Shown here in pieces: positions 29,456 to 36,388 of a stretch of DNA of 37,512 nt. The position numbers were made by a program, and so were the translations under genes. This DNA is from a virus. Position 1 is the stretch's first letter, and each line of letters starts with the position of its first letter. Location: positions 1 to 37,512 of IMG/VR virus record IMGVR_UViG_3300045110_000153. One strand, given 5' to 3'. A model generated the notes under the pieces. That model did no database searches and had not been told where the DNA came from. It was given only the letters and a program-made list of their open reading frames with translations.

Positions 29456-31350
29456 TCGAGCGGCATACGATCGAAGGACGGCGCGCAGTGGTGCAATATC
29501 TCACTGCGAATCTGGAACCGGCTGACGAGGCTGATGCCGAGTTGGTGCATGTGCTGTTCGATGATGGTGAATCGATCTGGTTGAACGGATTGAACGGAGA
29601 GGGCGCGCCTGCGGAGGATGCCGATCCCGACTGGCACGAGGAGGATCACCCACGCGGCCAGCCCGACAACGCAGGACAGTTCGGCCCCGGCGGCGGCGGT
29701 GCCAAGGCTGCGAAGGCAGCGCCGAAGGCGAAGGCGGCGAAGTCAGTAAAGTCCACACCGGTCCCACCGTCTCCACCAGCTTCAGGGTCGTCCCTGGCGG
29801 TTCCCGCGGAGGTGCAGAAGCCGCGGTCGAAGGAGGAGCCGCACGGGGTATCGACGCGCATCCCGTCAGAGCCGCAGCAGAAGAAGACCGGCATCAACGC
29901 GCACGAGACCGCGCAACATCTGGTCGACTACGCCGCGGTGCAGAACCCGGACGGATCGGTGGTCGCGTGGCTGAAGAAGGCGACCGATCTACTGGTCGGG
30001 CGCACTCCGTATACCGGCGCCACCGAACCCTATGTCGGCATGCGGCCTGGGCCAGAAGATGAGTCGCCACACGCGGCTGCGGAACGGTTCATCAATTACG
30101 CCAAAAGCAACATCCTGGCGATCTATCATGCGGTGCCTGAGGAGTGGCGCCAGCGCGCATCCCGCTGGTATGACGGCGCAAACACGATGACCGATGAATG
30201 GTCGAAGACCTACGGCTACTCGCACCAGCAGATGGCGGGCGTGGTGGCATCGCAGTCGCCGAAAAAGGATTGGTTCCAGAACGTCGAGATCGGCAAGCGC
30301 ATCATCGAATACAACAAGAACAAGCGGCATCTGACGTTCAACCAGCCAGCCGCCGATCGGCTGACCGTGTTCATCCAGACCAAGAAGGAAGCCGAAGCCA
30401 AGACGCGCGAGCGCGACCTCAAGAAGGGCAAGACGCCGGTCGCCGAAGCGGATCTCGACTCCACGCTGTTTCAGCATATGCAGGACAAGTTCCACAAACC
30501 GGATGGCTCGTGGATGAAGCTGGGCGAGTTGGAAGACCCGGTCGAGCGCGCGGCGTGGATCAGCATGTATGATCTGGCCAACGGCGAATCGCGCTACAAG
30601 GAACTGACGCCTGACGGCGACTATGGTGATTACGTTAAGCGAAAGGATCAGGAGGCGGTCCCGGCGCGCGAGGCGCGCGGTGCGATCGGCGGGCTGAAGG
30701 CGGTCAGGGCGACCAAGGGCAAGCCGTTCGTTGCTGGCGAGCCGACCGTGCTGGTATGGCAGACGACAGAAAACATCGCCAAGGCGTTGCGGATACTGGA
30801 CGACGGGTCCGACAAGAGCATCAGCGAGAACCTGGGCGACGCGCACAAGGTGCGCAATTTCTACATGAACATCATGTATCCGAACTCGACCGGCGGGCAC
30901 ATCACCGCGGACACGCATGCCATCGCCGGGGCGTTCCTGCGACCGCTGGGGCAGAACGACCTTGAGGTGATGGTTGGCCTGGGCAACGCCAGTCCCAGCA
31001 ACAACACGCATGGCCTGGGCGGCACCTACCCGCTGATCGCCGAAGCCTATCGCCGCGCCGCCAAGGAAGTGGATCTGTTGCCGCGCCAGATGCAGAGCAT
31101 CACGTGGGAAGGCATTCGCGGGATCTTCTCGCCGGAACAGAAGCGCGACGACAAGCTGCGCACTGCGGTCGACGCGGTCTGGCGCAAATACATGAACGGC
31201 ACCAGCGCGACGCCGGAAGCAGAGGCGAAGGCGCTGGCGGATGCCCAGGCGGAGATCCTCAAGCTGGGCGCGCCAGGGGGTGTGCCGCGCACGCCTGGGT
31301 GGGTCTCGATCAAGGATCGTTCGGCTGGGAGTCCTGCTTCAGCGGAGTGA
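29452..31350 (+). CDS. polyvalent-type protein with DUF7178-like domain
   Basis: A 632-residue protein in an ATGA overlap with the portal fusion. A short N-terminal domain (1-55) is followed by the linker H-P-R-G-Q-P-x-N-A-G-Q-F and a glycine run (61-83), then a Lys/Ala/Pro-rich tether. The main domain (about 150-560) has 'YGYSHQQMAGVVASQSPKKDW-x-x-N' (about 255-280), 'HKVRNFYMNI' (about 465), 'ITADTHAI' (about 484-491) and 'QSITWEGIRG' (about 550). This order fits my recollection of the phage family DUF7178. It also recalls the layout of helix-hairpin-helix DNA glycosylases, an inference only. It could be a nucleic-acid enzyme ejected with the genome. Confidence 0.65.
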   Translation: MIERHTIEGRRAVVQYLTANLEPADEADAELVHVLFDDGESIWLNGLNGEGAPAEDADPDWHEEDHPRGQPDNAGQFGPGGGGAKAAKAAPKAKAAKSVKSTPVPPSPPASGSSLAVPAEVQKPRSKEEPHGVSTRIPSEPQQKKTGINAHETAQHLVDYAAVQNPDGSVVAWLKKATDLLVGRTPYTGATEPYVGMRPGPEDESPHAAAERFINYAKSNILAIYHAVPEEWRQRASRWYDGANTMTDEWSKTYGYSHQQMAGVVASQSPKKDWFQNVEIGKRIIEYNKNKRHLTFNQPAADRLTVFIQTKKEAEAKTRERDLKKGKTPVAEADLDSTLFQHMQDKFHKPDGSWMKLGELEDPVERAAWISMYDLANGESRYKELTPDGDYGDYVKRKDQEAVPAREARGAIGGLKAVRATKGKPFVAGEPTVLVWQTTENIAKALRILDDGSDKSISENLGDAHKVRNFYMNIMYPNSTGGHITADTHAIAGAFLRPLGQNDLEVMVGLGNASPSNNTHGLGGTYPLIAEAYRRAAKEVDLLPRQMQSITWEGIRGIFSPEQKRDDKLRTAVDAVWRKYMNGTSATPEAEAKALADAQAEILKLGAPGGVPRTPGWVSIKDRSAGSPASAE

Positions 31351-31419
31351 TTGGCCCCTCCACGGTGTCTCCCTAACGGCGGTCCGTCGCCGACCCCTCC
31401 GAGGTCCGGTGCTGTTTTT

Positions 31420-31479
31420 GCTGGAGCCATCCAGCTTCATCATCAGGGCGCAACCCTGACTAGCCGGTGGCGAACCGGC
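31420..31479. other. three consecutive hairpins between convergent genes
   Basis: GCTGGA-N4-TCCAGC (31420-31435), TCAGGG-N5-CCCTGA (31443-31459) and GCCGGT-N5-ACCGGC (31463-31479) separate the forward gene ending at 31350 from the reverse gene ending at 31488. They have no clear U tracts. Together they may end both transcripts. Confidence 0.5.
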
Positions 31480-31487
31480 GCGTCCAC

Positions 31488-31712
31488 TTACTCCTCTTCG
31501 GCCCGATCGGCACGCTCCGCGGCCAGGGCATCGTAGTCCTGCAACGGAGGCGGCAGGCCCGCCTCGTCCTCCTCGTTCCAGTCGTAGTCCTCCAGCCCCA
31601 TGGTGGCGATGGCAATGAAGGCCTTCCGCGTCAGCGGCAGACCCTCCTTGTGCAGCCAGTTCAGGGTCGGACTGATGGCGAAATAGGGTTCCAGTTCCTC
31701 GATCGTGGCCAT
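31488..31712 (-). CDS. small acidic phage protein
   Basis: A 74-residue protein with GGAGG before ATG 31712. Its sequence ('LEPYFAISPTLNWLHKEGLPLTRKAFIAIATMG') is helical and its end is rich in Glu. Unknown role. Confidence 0.7.
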   Translation of the reverse strand: MATIEELEPYFAISPTLNWLHKEGLPLTRKAFIAIATMGLEDYDWNEEDEAGLPPPLQDYDALAAERADRAEEE

Positions 31713-31735
31713 GGCACACCTCCAGGCGCAGACTA

Positions 31736-31969
31736 TCAGTCTTCGCGCCAGTCGAAATAGACTCGCGGCTGATGGGTGAACTCCATCTGGCCACGCTTGC
31801 CATCCGCCTTGCGGCGGAGCAGCACGAACGGTGCCAGGAAGCCCAGCACCTCGTAATCTCGCCGCAGGGTTTCGGTGTCGATGTGCTTACCCTTCCAGCG
31901 TTGCAGATCCCGCGCCGGGGCGTCGGTCTCGATCATCATGCGGCGCACCGCTTCGGTGGGGTCTTTCAT
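31736..31969 (-). CDS. small conserved-looking phage protein
   Basis: A 77-residue protein from ATG 31969 (ATGA overlap). The end ('DYEVLGFLAPFVLLRRKADGKRGQMEFTHQPRVYFDW') is a pattern I associate with a common small phage protein of unknown function. Confidence 0.7.
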   Translation of the reverse strand: MKDPTEAVRRMMIETDAPARDLQRWKGKHIDTETLRRDYEVLGFLAPFVLLRRKADGKRGQMEFTHQPRVYFDWRED

Positions 31970-32166
31970 GCGGTCTGCACCTCGATCTGCTCGACCCGCA
32001 CCCAGCGGGATTCCTGCGGGTGACCAACCGGGTGAACGAACAGGCACTTGTTGCCGTTCACTGTTCGCGGCCACGACAGATCCTTGTTGATCTGCCAGTC
32101 AGTGCCGAAGCGAGCCAGCGCCGATCGCTGGGTGTTGGTTCTGGGGGTCCAGAATACGCGGGTCAT
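31966..32166 (-). CDS. small basic protein, unknown
   Basis: A 66-residue protein from ATG 32166 with AGGAG seven bases upstream. Trp- and Arg-rich beta pattern ('SWPRTVNGNKCLFVHPVGH', 'RWVRVEQIEV'). First gene of the cassette behind promoter 3. Confidence 0.65.
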   Translation of the reverse strand: MTRVFWTPRTNTQRSALARFGTDWQINKDLSWPRTVNGNKCLFVHPVGHPQESRWVRVEQIEVQTA

Positions 32167-32278
32167 CGGATACTCCTTTGAGGGACTGGCCTCCCACTTA
32201 GACTGCATTCCGTTTGGCGAAAGCCACCCGTATCCATCATGGCTACTACGGGTCGAAGGTGGTGCCATCGGCCAGATC

Positions 32279-32318
32279 TTTGCTATAACCAGCCTGACGT
32301 AAGATGTCAAGAGGATTT
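32279..32318 (-). promoter_or_regulatory. cassette promoter-operator 3
   Basis: Reverse TTGACA (rc of 32305-32310), 17-bp spacer with GTCAGG, TATAGC (rc of 32282-32287). On the forward strand AGAGGA in the same element is the ribosome site of the gene at 32323. Confidence 0.75.
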
Positions 32319-32322
32319 CCCC

Positions 32323-33204
32323 ATGGCAGAACTGTATGGCGTGCGCCACGGTCGCGACATCCTGTTCCGCCCGCAACGCTACGCGATGGACGCCTACGAT
32401 CCCAACGAGAAGCGAGACGAAGGCGGGAAGTGGACTAAGGGCGGCGGCGGAGGGGGCGCCAAGCCTGCCGGGGGCGAGGGCCGCAGTGGTAGTGAGGCCC
32501 CCAAGGCCGCGGCGTCCAGCACCCCTTCCAGCGCCGCCAGTGGCAAGCCTGGGGTGGTCGCGCACGGTCCTAAGGCCGCAACGGAATGGCGCGACAAGGT
32601 CACGGCGGAAGCCAACTGCTGCAAGACGGTCGATGACCTCGTGGCATCATCGGAGATGAACCAGAAGGCTCTCGCGGAGGTCGCCGAACAGGTCGCCAAG
32701 GAGATCGGTGTCGTATTCAAGAATCCCGGTCCCAAGAAGCGCGATCGTCTGGAAAAGAAGCTGGCGAAGCCGGGGCGCACGCCAGCCAAGATCACTGACG
32801 CGGCGCGCGGCGGTTTCGATGTCACCAAGCCGGGTCAGGCCGATACCATCGCCGCGGCGTTCGCCAAGAAGTTCCAGATCGCCGACGAGGGGTGGGCGGT
32901 CACCAATGTCGGATACCTCGACCGCAAGCTGATGGTGCGGTTCCCGAACGGCCAGATGGGCGAGGTCCAGATGTGGCCACCCGACATGCTCGACGCCAAG
33001 GAATTGAAGGGCGGGCACAAGCACTATGAAGCGTGGCAGGCGCTGCCAGCGGAAGACCATGTCGGGCAGGCGCGCGAGATGGCCGCGATGCGGGCGCTCT
33101 ATCAGCCTGTGCTGGACCGCCTGTCGCCGGAATGGAATGCCATACTGGGCAGGTCGGGTAGCCCGCCGAACGCCTCAGAGAAGCCCTCCGCGGTCAATAT
33201 GTGA
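32323..33204 (+). CDS. RelA/SpoT-like nucleotidyltransferase-domain protein, payload candidate
   Basis: A 293-residue protein from ATG 32323 with AGAGGA eight bases upstream. The N terminus carries the P-N-E-K-R...W linker and a six-glycine run (23-45), then a disordered Ala/Pro stretch. Residues 90-260 resemble a RelA/SpoT synthetase fold: K-x-x-D-A-A-R near 156-162, 'GYLDRKLMVRFPNGQMGEVQMW' with E214-V-Q216, and G-H-K-H-Y-E at 231-236. RelA/SpoT-fold enzymes transfer pyrophosphate to nucleotides or to tRNA (toxSAS). It could be a virion-delivered effector. Active residues need structural comparison. The 3' end overlaps a reverse gene by 103 bases. Confidence 0.65.
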   Translation: MAELYGVRHGRDILFRPQRYAMDAYDPNEKRDEGGKWTKGGGGGGAKPAGGEGRSGSEAPKAAASSTPSSAASGKPGVVAHGPKAATEWRDKVTAEANCCKTVDDLVASSEMNQKALAEVAEQVAKEIGVVFKNPGPKKRDRLEKKLAKPGRTPAKITDAARGGFDVTKPGQADTIAAAFAKKFQIADEGWAVTNVGYLDRKLMVRFPNGQMGEVQMWPPDMLDAKELKGGHKHYEAWQALPAEDHVGQAREMAAMRALYQPVLDRLSPEWNAILGRSGSPPNASEKPSAVNM

Positions 33205-33338
33205 CCATGGACGTTGATCTCGGCGGCGTTGACCATGTGCCACTTGTCCTCGACATAGGTCCACGCCTCGCCGTCGTTGAAACGGTAAGGCGCGCCATCG
33301 AGGATGCCATACAAGGGGGTGGTGGGATTGGTGGGCAT
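33102..33338 (-). CDS. small phage protein, antisense to the end of the RelA/SpoT-like gene
   Basis: A 78-residue protein with a very strong GGAGGTGA before ATG 33338. 'LYGILDGAPYRFNDGEAWTYVEDKW' reads as a small beta sheet. Its last 103 bases overlap the forward RelA/SpoT-like gene in antisense. The SD lies in an inverted repeat (33344-33360). Confidence 0.65.
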   Translation of the reverse strand: MPTNPTTPLYGILDGAPYRFNDGEAWTYVEDKWHMVNAAEINVHGHILTAEGFSEAFGGLPDLPSMAFHSGDRRSSTG

Positions 33339-33343
33339 GGTGT

Positions 33344-33360
33344 CACCTCCTTTCGAGGTG
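33344..33360 (-). promoter_or_regulatory. hairpin covering the ribosome site of the 33338 gene
   Basis: CACCTC and GAGGTG around a 5-nt loop include the SD of the gene starting at 33338, so folding could limit its translation. Confidence 0.45.
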
Positions 33361-33367
33361 ACGAAGA

Positions 33368-33559
33368 TTACTCCGTCTGTATGAACTCGACCATCGCCTT
33401 GCCGACCTCTTGGTCGGTGGCGCCGCTGTCCAGCATCCGCCGCGCCATCGCGTAGAGCTTGGGGATGCGCAGGATGCTGATCGGCATGTTCCGGCAGTGC
33501 TGGTAGAAGATCGATTCCACCAGCTTGTCCTGAAGCTTGGCCATCCGCTTGGTCTTCAC
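33368..33559 (-). CDS. small helical protein, unknown
   Basis: A 63-residue protein. GTG 33559 is chosen because GGAGG lies eight bases upstream; ATG 33544 has none. Helical 'DKLVESIFYQHCRNMPISIL' and 'YAMARRMLDSGATDQEVGKAMVEFI'. Unknown role. Confidence 0.6.
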   Translation of the reverse strand: MKTKRMAKLQDKLVESIFYQHCRNMPISILRIPKLYAMARRMLDSGATDQEVGKAMVEFIQTE

Positions 33560-33560
33560 G

Positions 33561-33746
33561 TCACTTGCCTCCGTTCTTCCACGCGCCAACGGCATTGCCG
33601 TTGCTGTCGTAGAGCGCGCCACTGGTAGCGTTGTCCTCACAGATATCGCTGGCCAGATCGAACAAGATCCGCGCGACCTCCTCCAGCGTCTCGCCATCGG
33701 CGAACGCCGCGTTGCTGGTGTCGATCGTCAGGGTGAACTTAGCCAT
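33561..33746 (-). CDS. small phage protein, unknown
   Basis: A 61-residue protein with GAGGAG eight bases before the ATG. Begins with a beta strand ('KFTLTIDTSNAAF'), then a helix ('LEEVARILFDLASDI') and 'LYDSNGNAVGAW', a compact alpha/beta fold seen in many small phage proteins. Confidence 0.7.
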   Translation of the reverse strand: MAKFTLTIDTSNAAFADGETLEEVARILFDLASDICEDNATSGALYDSNGNAVGAWKNGGK

Positions 33747-33758
33747 GGTGATTACTCC

Positions 33759-33983
33759 TCAATAGGTGTCAGGGTCGGCGGCGGGGCAGTCCCAGCCGAA
33801 CATCGATCCGGCGGTCATCGCCTCGACCTGGGCGGCGGTGACGCCGCCGCGGGCGTTGAAGCCGTCAACGTCAAGGTTGTTGTTGACGGGGAAGTAGCCC
33901 TTGACGCCACGCTTGATCAGGATGGGCTTGCCGTCGCTGGGATTGCGGGCAGCGCACATCTCGGGCAGCTTTTCGAGGGTCAT
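33759..33983 (-). CDS. small phage protein, unknown
   Basis: A 74-residue protein with AAGGAG before ATG 33983. Contains 'KPILIKRGVKGYFPV' and a helix 'TAAQVEAMTAGSMFGWDCPA'. First gene of the cassette behind promoter 4. Confidence 0.65.
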   Translation of the reverse strand: MTLEKLPEMCAARNPSDGKPILIKRGVKGYFPVNNNLDVDGFNARGGVTAAQVEAMTAGSMFGWDCPAADPDTY

Positions 33984-34006
33984 GATTTTTACTCCTTGGT
34001 TGCAGA

Positions 34007-34046
34007 GATAACATAATCAGCCTGACGTAAGATGTCAAGAGGATTA
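34007..34046 (-). promoter_or_regulatory. cassette promoter-operator 4
   Basis: Reverse TTGACA (rc of 34033-34038), 17-bp spacer with GTCAGG, TATGTT (rc of 34010-34015). The stop of the upstream cassette (34044-34046) lies at its edge. Confidence 0.8.
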
Positions 34047-34367
34047 TCTCAGGTAGGCCATGCCGTAGGGGCCGCAGCCGCCCAGCGGGTCGGCGTTGAA
34101 GATGCTGCCGCGCTTGTGCTTGGCGGGCTTCTTCCAGCCATCCGCCTTCAGCAGGTCGCCCGTAGCCAGATCCACAAACCCGTAGGCCTGCCCGTTGCCC
34201 CAGGTGATGTAGACGATGCGGGCATACTTCTGACCGACCTGTAGCTCGATCTCAGGCGCGGCGCCGACGTTCTTTGCCAGCGCGTGATGCTCGGCCAGCA
34301 TGGCCTGCAACGCGGCGCGGAACGCCTCCAGCGCCTCAGGGGTGACGGTCGTCGTGGTCGTCGTCAT
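34044..34367 (-). CDS. common small phage protein ('YFVD-x-x-TGD' type)
   Basis: A 107-residue protein from ATG 34367, eight bases from GAGGA (ATG 34373 is too close). 'KYARIVYITWGNGQAYGFVDLATGDLLKADGW' followed by 'PAKHKRGSIF' matches a recurrent phage family of unknown function. The start overlaps the 39-residue membrane peptide gene. Confidence 0.7.
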   Translation of the reverse strand: MTTTTTTVTPEALEAFRAALQAMLAEHHALAKNVGAAPEIELQVGQKYARIVYITWGNGQAYGFVDLATGDLLKADGWKKPAKHKRGSIFNADPLGGCGPYGMAYLR

Positions 34368-34455
34368 TGTCATTGTCCTCAAAAAAGGTTCCAAGCAGCC
34401 AGAGGGCACCGCCGACGATGCAAAGCACCAAACCGGCAGTGCCGATCCAACTCAT
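34336..34455 (-). CDS. 39-residue single-span membrane microprotein
   Basis: An ATGA overlap with the upstream gene opens a 39-residue frame with one clear membrane span ('AGLVLCIVGGALWLLGTFF') and a very acidic Asp/Asn/His tail. It overlaps the next gene by 32 bases. Confidence 0.55.
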   Translation of the reverse strand: MSWIGTAGLVLCIVGGALWLLGTFFEDNDNDDDHDDRHP

Positions 34456-34709
34456 GATGTCAGGGCGTCCATGCCCGCCTGGGTGATCGCGATCACTGCG
34501 TCCCTGGTGCCCATGTCCTGCACCCAGACGAAGCCCTTCTGCACCAGCGACGACACCGCGCCGCTGAAAGTCGCCTTCTTGGGGAAGGGGTTGGCGGACC
34601 ACGTCCACACCGGACGGTCGATGGCGTTCTCGCCCGTGTCGCCGTCCATGTAGTCGCTGTCGAGAATGCCTTGCAGGGCTTGGCGCTCGATCGGGGTCAA
34701 TTTCGTCAT
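34452..34709 (-). CDS. winged-helix-like small protein
   Basis: An 85-residue protein from ATG 34709 with GGAGA eight bases upstream. 'FSGAVSSLVQKGFVWVQDMGTRDAVIAITQAGMDAL' has the helix-wing-helix pattern of a winged-helix fold. DNA binding is possible but untested. First gene behind promoter 5. Confidence 0.65.
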   Translation of the reverse strand: MTKLTPIERQALQGILDSDYMDGDTGENAIDRPVWTWSANPFPKKATFSGAVSSLVQKGFVWVQDMGTRDAVIAITQAGMDALTS

Positions 34710-34731
34710 GTGGGTTTCTCCGTTGTCTTCA

Positions 34732-34771
34732 GAAGAGATAATCATCCTGACGTAAGATGTCAAGAGGATTA
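34732..34771 (-). promoter_or_regulatory. cassette promoter-operator 5
   Basis: Reverse TTGACA (rc of 34758-34763), 17-bp spacer with GTCAGG, TATCTC (rc of 34735-34740). The stop of the upstream cassette (34769-34771) abuts it. Confidence 0.75.
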
Positions 34772-34948
34772 TTCTGGATTATTTGGCGCCACCCGGCTGG
34801 TCGGAATGTTGAACGTGCGGCAATGCGCCTCAAACGCGACGGCGTCGCTCTCGTGGGCAAACGGCATGTCGCGCCATGTGCCGTCGTCGTCCTGCGACCA
34901 GACCCAGATATGCTTGTCGGCCCAGGCGCGGGTTGCCTCGTCGGTCAT
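34769..34948 (-). CDS. 59-residue acidic protein, unknown
   Basis: From ATG 34948 in an ATGA overlap. 'HIWVWSQDDDGTWRDMPFAHESDAVAFEAHCRTFNIP' suggests a beta strand pair and a helix. Ends at the edge of promoter 5. Confidence 0.6.
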   Translation of the reverse strand: MTDEATRAWADKHIWVWSQDDDGTWRDMPFAHESDAVAFEAHCRTFNIPTSRVAPNNPE

Positions 34949-35439
34949 GTCTTCTCTCCCAGTAAATCCGCCAGTGCGGGGTTCAGCTTGAGCAGGAACT
35001 CGATCCGCAGACCGCGCCAACCGTCGAACGCGCTGGCGCTCTTGCCGCGCCTGACCAGATCGTTGTAGGTCGCGATCGGGATCGGCACGCCGACATAGGT
35101 GCAATCCTCTGGGGTCTCCCAGGTCGGATCGACCACGCGCCCCTTGCTGTCGATCGTCCAGGCGTGGTGCATGGGCAGGCTGATGTCGGGACGCAGTGCG
35201 TAGCCTTCGACATAGGTCAGCTTGCCCCGGGCGCGCCGCGCCAGCTTGGCGGCGTTGGCGAAGCACATTTTCGGCCAGCCGCGCTTGTAGCGGTAAGGCA
35301 ACGGTTGCGCGATGCAGTCGACGCCAGCGTGCAGCACGGTCTCCAGCATCAGGCGCGGGCCGGGGTGGCCCAGCCGCGCCCAGTTGTCGGACTCGGCACG
35401 CAGGTCAGCGCGCAGGTCTTTGGGGGTCATCAGGGTCAT
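34945..35439 (-). CDS. phage protein of the 'EGYA-HAW' type
   Basis: A 164-residue protein. 'KMCFANAAKLA', 'YVEGYAL', 'PMHHAWTIDSKGRVVDPTWE' and 'YVGVPI' form a conserved set I know from uncharacterised phage proteins. The Cys/His/Asp order (C-F...H-A-W...D-P-T-W) resembles a papain-like or transglutaminase-like triad, so a peptidase or amidase is conceivable. That is inference. Confidence 0.7.
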   Translation of the reverse strand: MTLMTPKDLRADLRAESDNWARLGHPGPRLMLETVLHAGVDCIAQPLPYRYKRGWPKMCFANAAKLARRARGKLTYVEGYALRPDISLPMHHAWTIDSKGRVVDPTWETPEDCTYVGVPIPIATYNDLVRRGKSASAFDGWRGLRIEFLLKLNPALADLLGEKT

Positions 35440-35654
35440 CCCAGGTAGAGGGTGGTGCCCTCGACGGTCGCGAATGCGTCCATCTCGTGCTGCTCGGGGG
35501 TGTCGTTGCGGCCATAGCCGCTGACCAGCGCGCGGGCGTCAGCCTTGCTGACCCGCACCCACCGCTCCGAACAGCCAAACCGCACCTGGGCGAGAACGTC
35601 CTTCGCGGCGGTGACGGCGGCACGGAACTCGGCGACTGTGGTGATGTCGGTCAT
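35436..35654 (-). CDS. small phage protein, unknown
   Basis: A 72-residue protein with AAGGAG before ATG 35654. 'GCSERWVRVSKADARALVSGYG' and an acidic helical end. First gene behind promoter 6. Confidence 0.65.
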   Translation of the reverse strand: MTDITTVAEFRAAVTAAKDVLAQVRFGCSERWVRVSKADARALVSGYGRNDTPEQHEMDAFATVEGTTLYLG

Positions 35655-35674
35655 CTGAATCTCCTTCTTCCGAA

Positions 35675-35714
35675 GGAGAGATAATCATCCTGACCTAAGA
35701 TGTCAAGAGGATTT
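35675..35714 (-). promoter_or_regulatory. cassette promoter-operator 6
   Basis: Reverse TTGACA (rc of 35701-35706), 17-bp spacer with GTCAGG, TATCTC (rc of 35678-35683). The stop codon of the next cassette (35703-35705) lies inside the -35. Confidence 0.75.
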
Positions 35715-36224
35715 TATCGGCGGACGACCGCGGCGCGCCAGTTCCGGCTGCGGGCGAGTGTCGTCCTCAAACCGCCAGCCAAGGGCACGACGGGTTGCCC
35801 GCTCCCAGGCCGACTGACGGGTGATGCCGTGGGCCTGTGCTGCGGCAGCGATCGAGGGGTAGCGGTCGCGTGGGGTCACCACAGCCCTGACACGCTGGTT
35901 CTCTGTGGCCTCACTCGGGCGCGGGCGTTTGCGCACCTTCCAGGGGGTGCCGCCCAACGTCTCGGCATGGAACGCCAGGGTGCTGGTCGCCCATTTGCTG
36001 GACACGCGAAACCACTGACCGCGCCTGTGCTTGCCCCGCAGCGCACGGCGCAGGCTGTCCAACAGCAGCATGCGGGTCGGCGGTGCCAAGACCCAGCCTG
36101 CCTCCAGATCGATCTGGTGCGGGCTTGCGGCCTGCATCTCGGCGATCTCCGCGGCGGGGTCTTCGGCCATGCCGAAATAGGCGTGGCCACCCGAAGTGGC
36201 CACGTAATTGATGAGGTCTGGCAT
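35703..36224 (-). CDS. NUMOD/HTH-like DNA-binding protein
   Basis: A 173-residue basic protein. The second half has 'VVTPRDRYPSIAAAAQAHGITRQSAWERATRRALGWRF', the repeat type found in NUMOD modules of homing endonucleases and phage regulators. No nuclease motif is seen. The ATG lies about where transcription from promoter 7 should begin and lacks an SD, so the mRNA may be leaderless. Confidence 0.65.
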   Translation of the reverse strand: MPDLINYVATSGGHAYFGMAEDPAAEIAEMQAASPHQIDLEAGWVLAPPTRMLLLDSLRRALRGKHRRGQWFRVSSKWATSTLAFHAETLGGTPWKVRKRPRPSEATENQRVRAVVTPRDRYPSIAAAAQAHGITRQSAWERATRRALGWRFEDDTRPQPELARRGRPPIKSS

Positions 36225-36226
36225 GG

Positions 36227-36262
36227 TGCTAAGGTAGTCGCCTGACCTAAAATGTCAAGCTA
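36227..36262 (-). promoter_or_regulatory. cassette promoter-operator 7 (diverged)
   Basis: Reverse TTGACA (rc of 36253-36258), GTCAGG in the spacer, and a poor -10 (ACCTTA at 17 bp or TACCTT at 16 bp). Palindrome and N7 spacing are kept. The start codon is 6 bp further on. Confidence 0.65.
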
Positions 36263-36388
36263 TTTGCGGGACGCCAGCCACGCCTGGGCGGCGGCTTTGG
36301 TGGGGAACGACCCCGAAAGCGGGGCGTGGTGCGGGCCGCGGACGACATACCACGCGCCCAGCAGTTTGTTGTAAACGATCTTGACCAT
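36260..36388 (-). CDS. 42-residue basic protein
   Basis: From ATG 36388, sharing a base with the upstream TGA. MVKIVYNKLL... has an alternating aromatic/basic strand pattern and a helix ('TKAAAQAWLASRK'), like small SPOR- or phage-type folds. Unknown role. Confidence 0.55.
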   Translation of the reverse strand: MVKIVYNKLLGAWYVVRGPHHAPLSGSFPTKAAAQAWLASRK

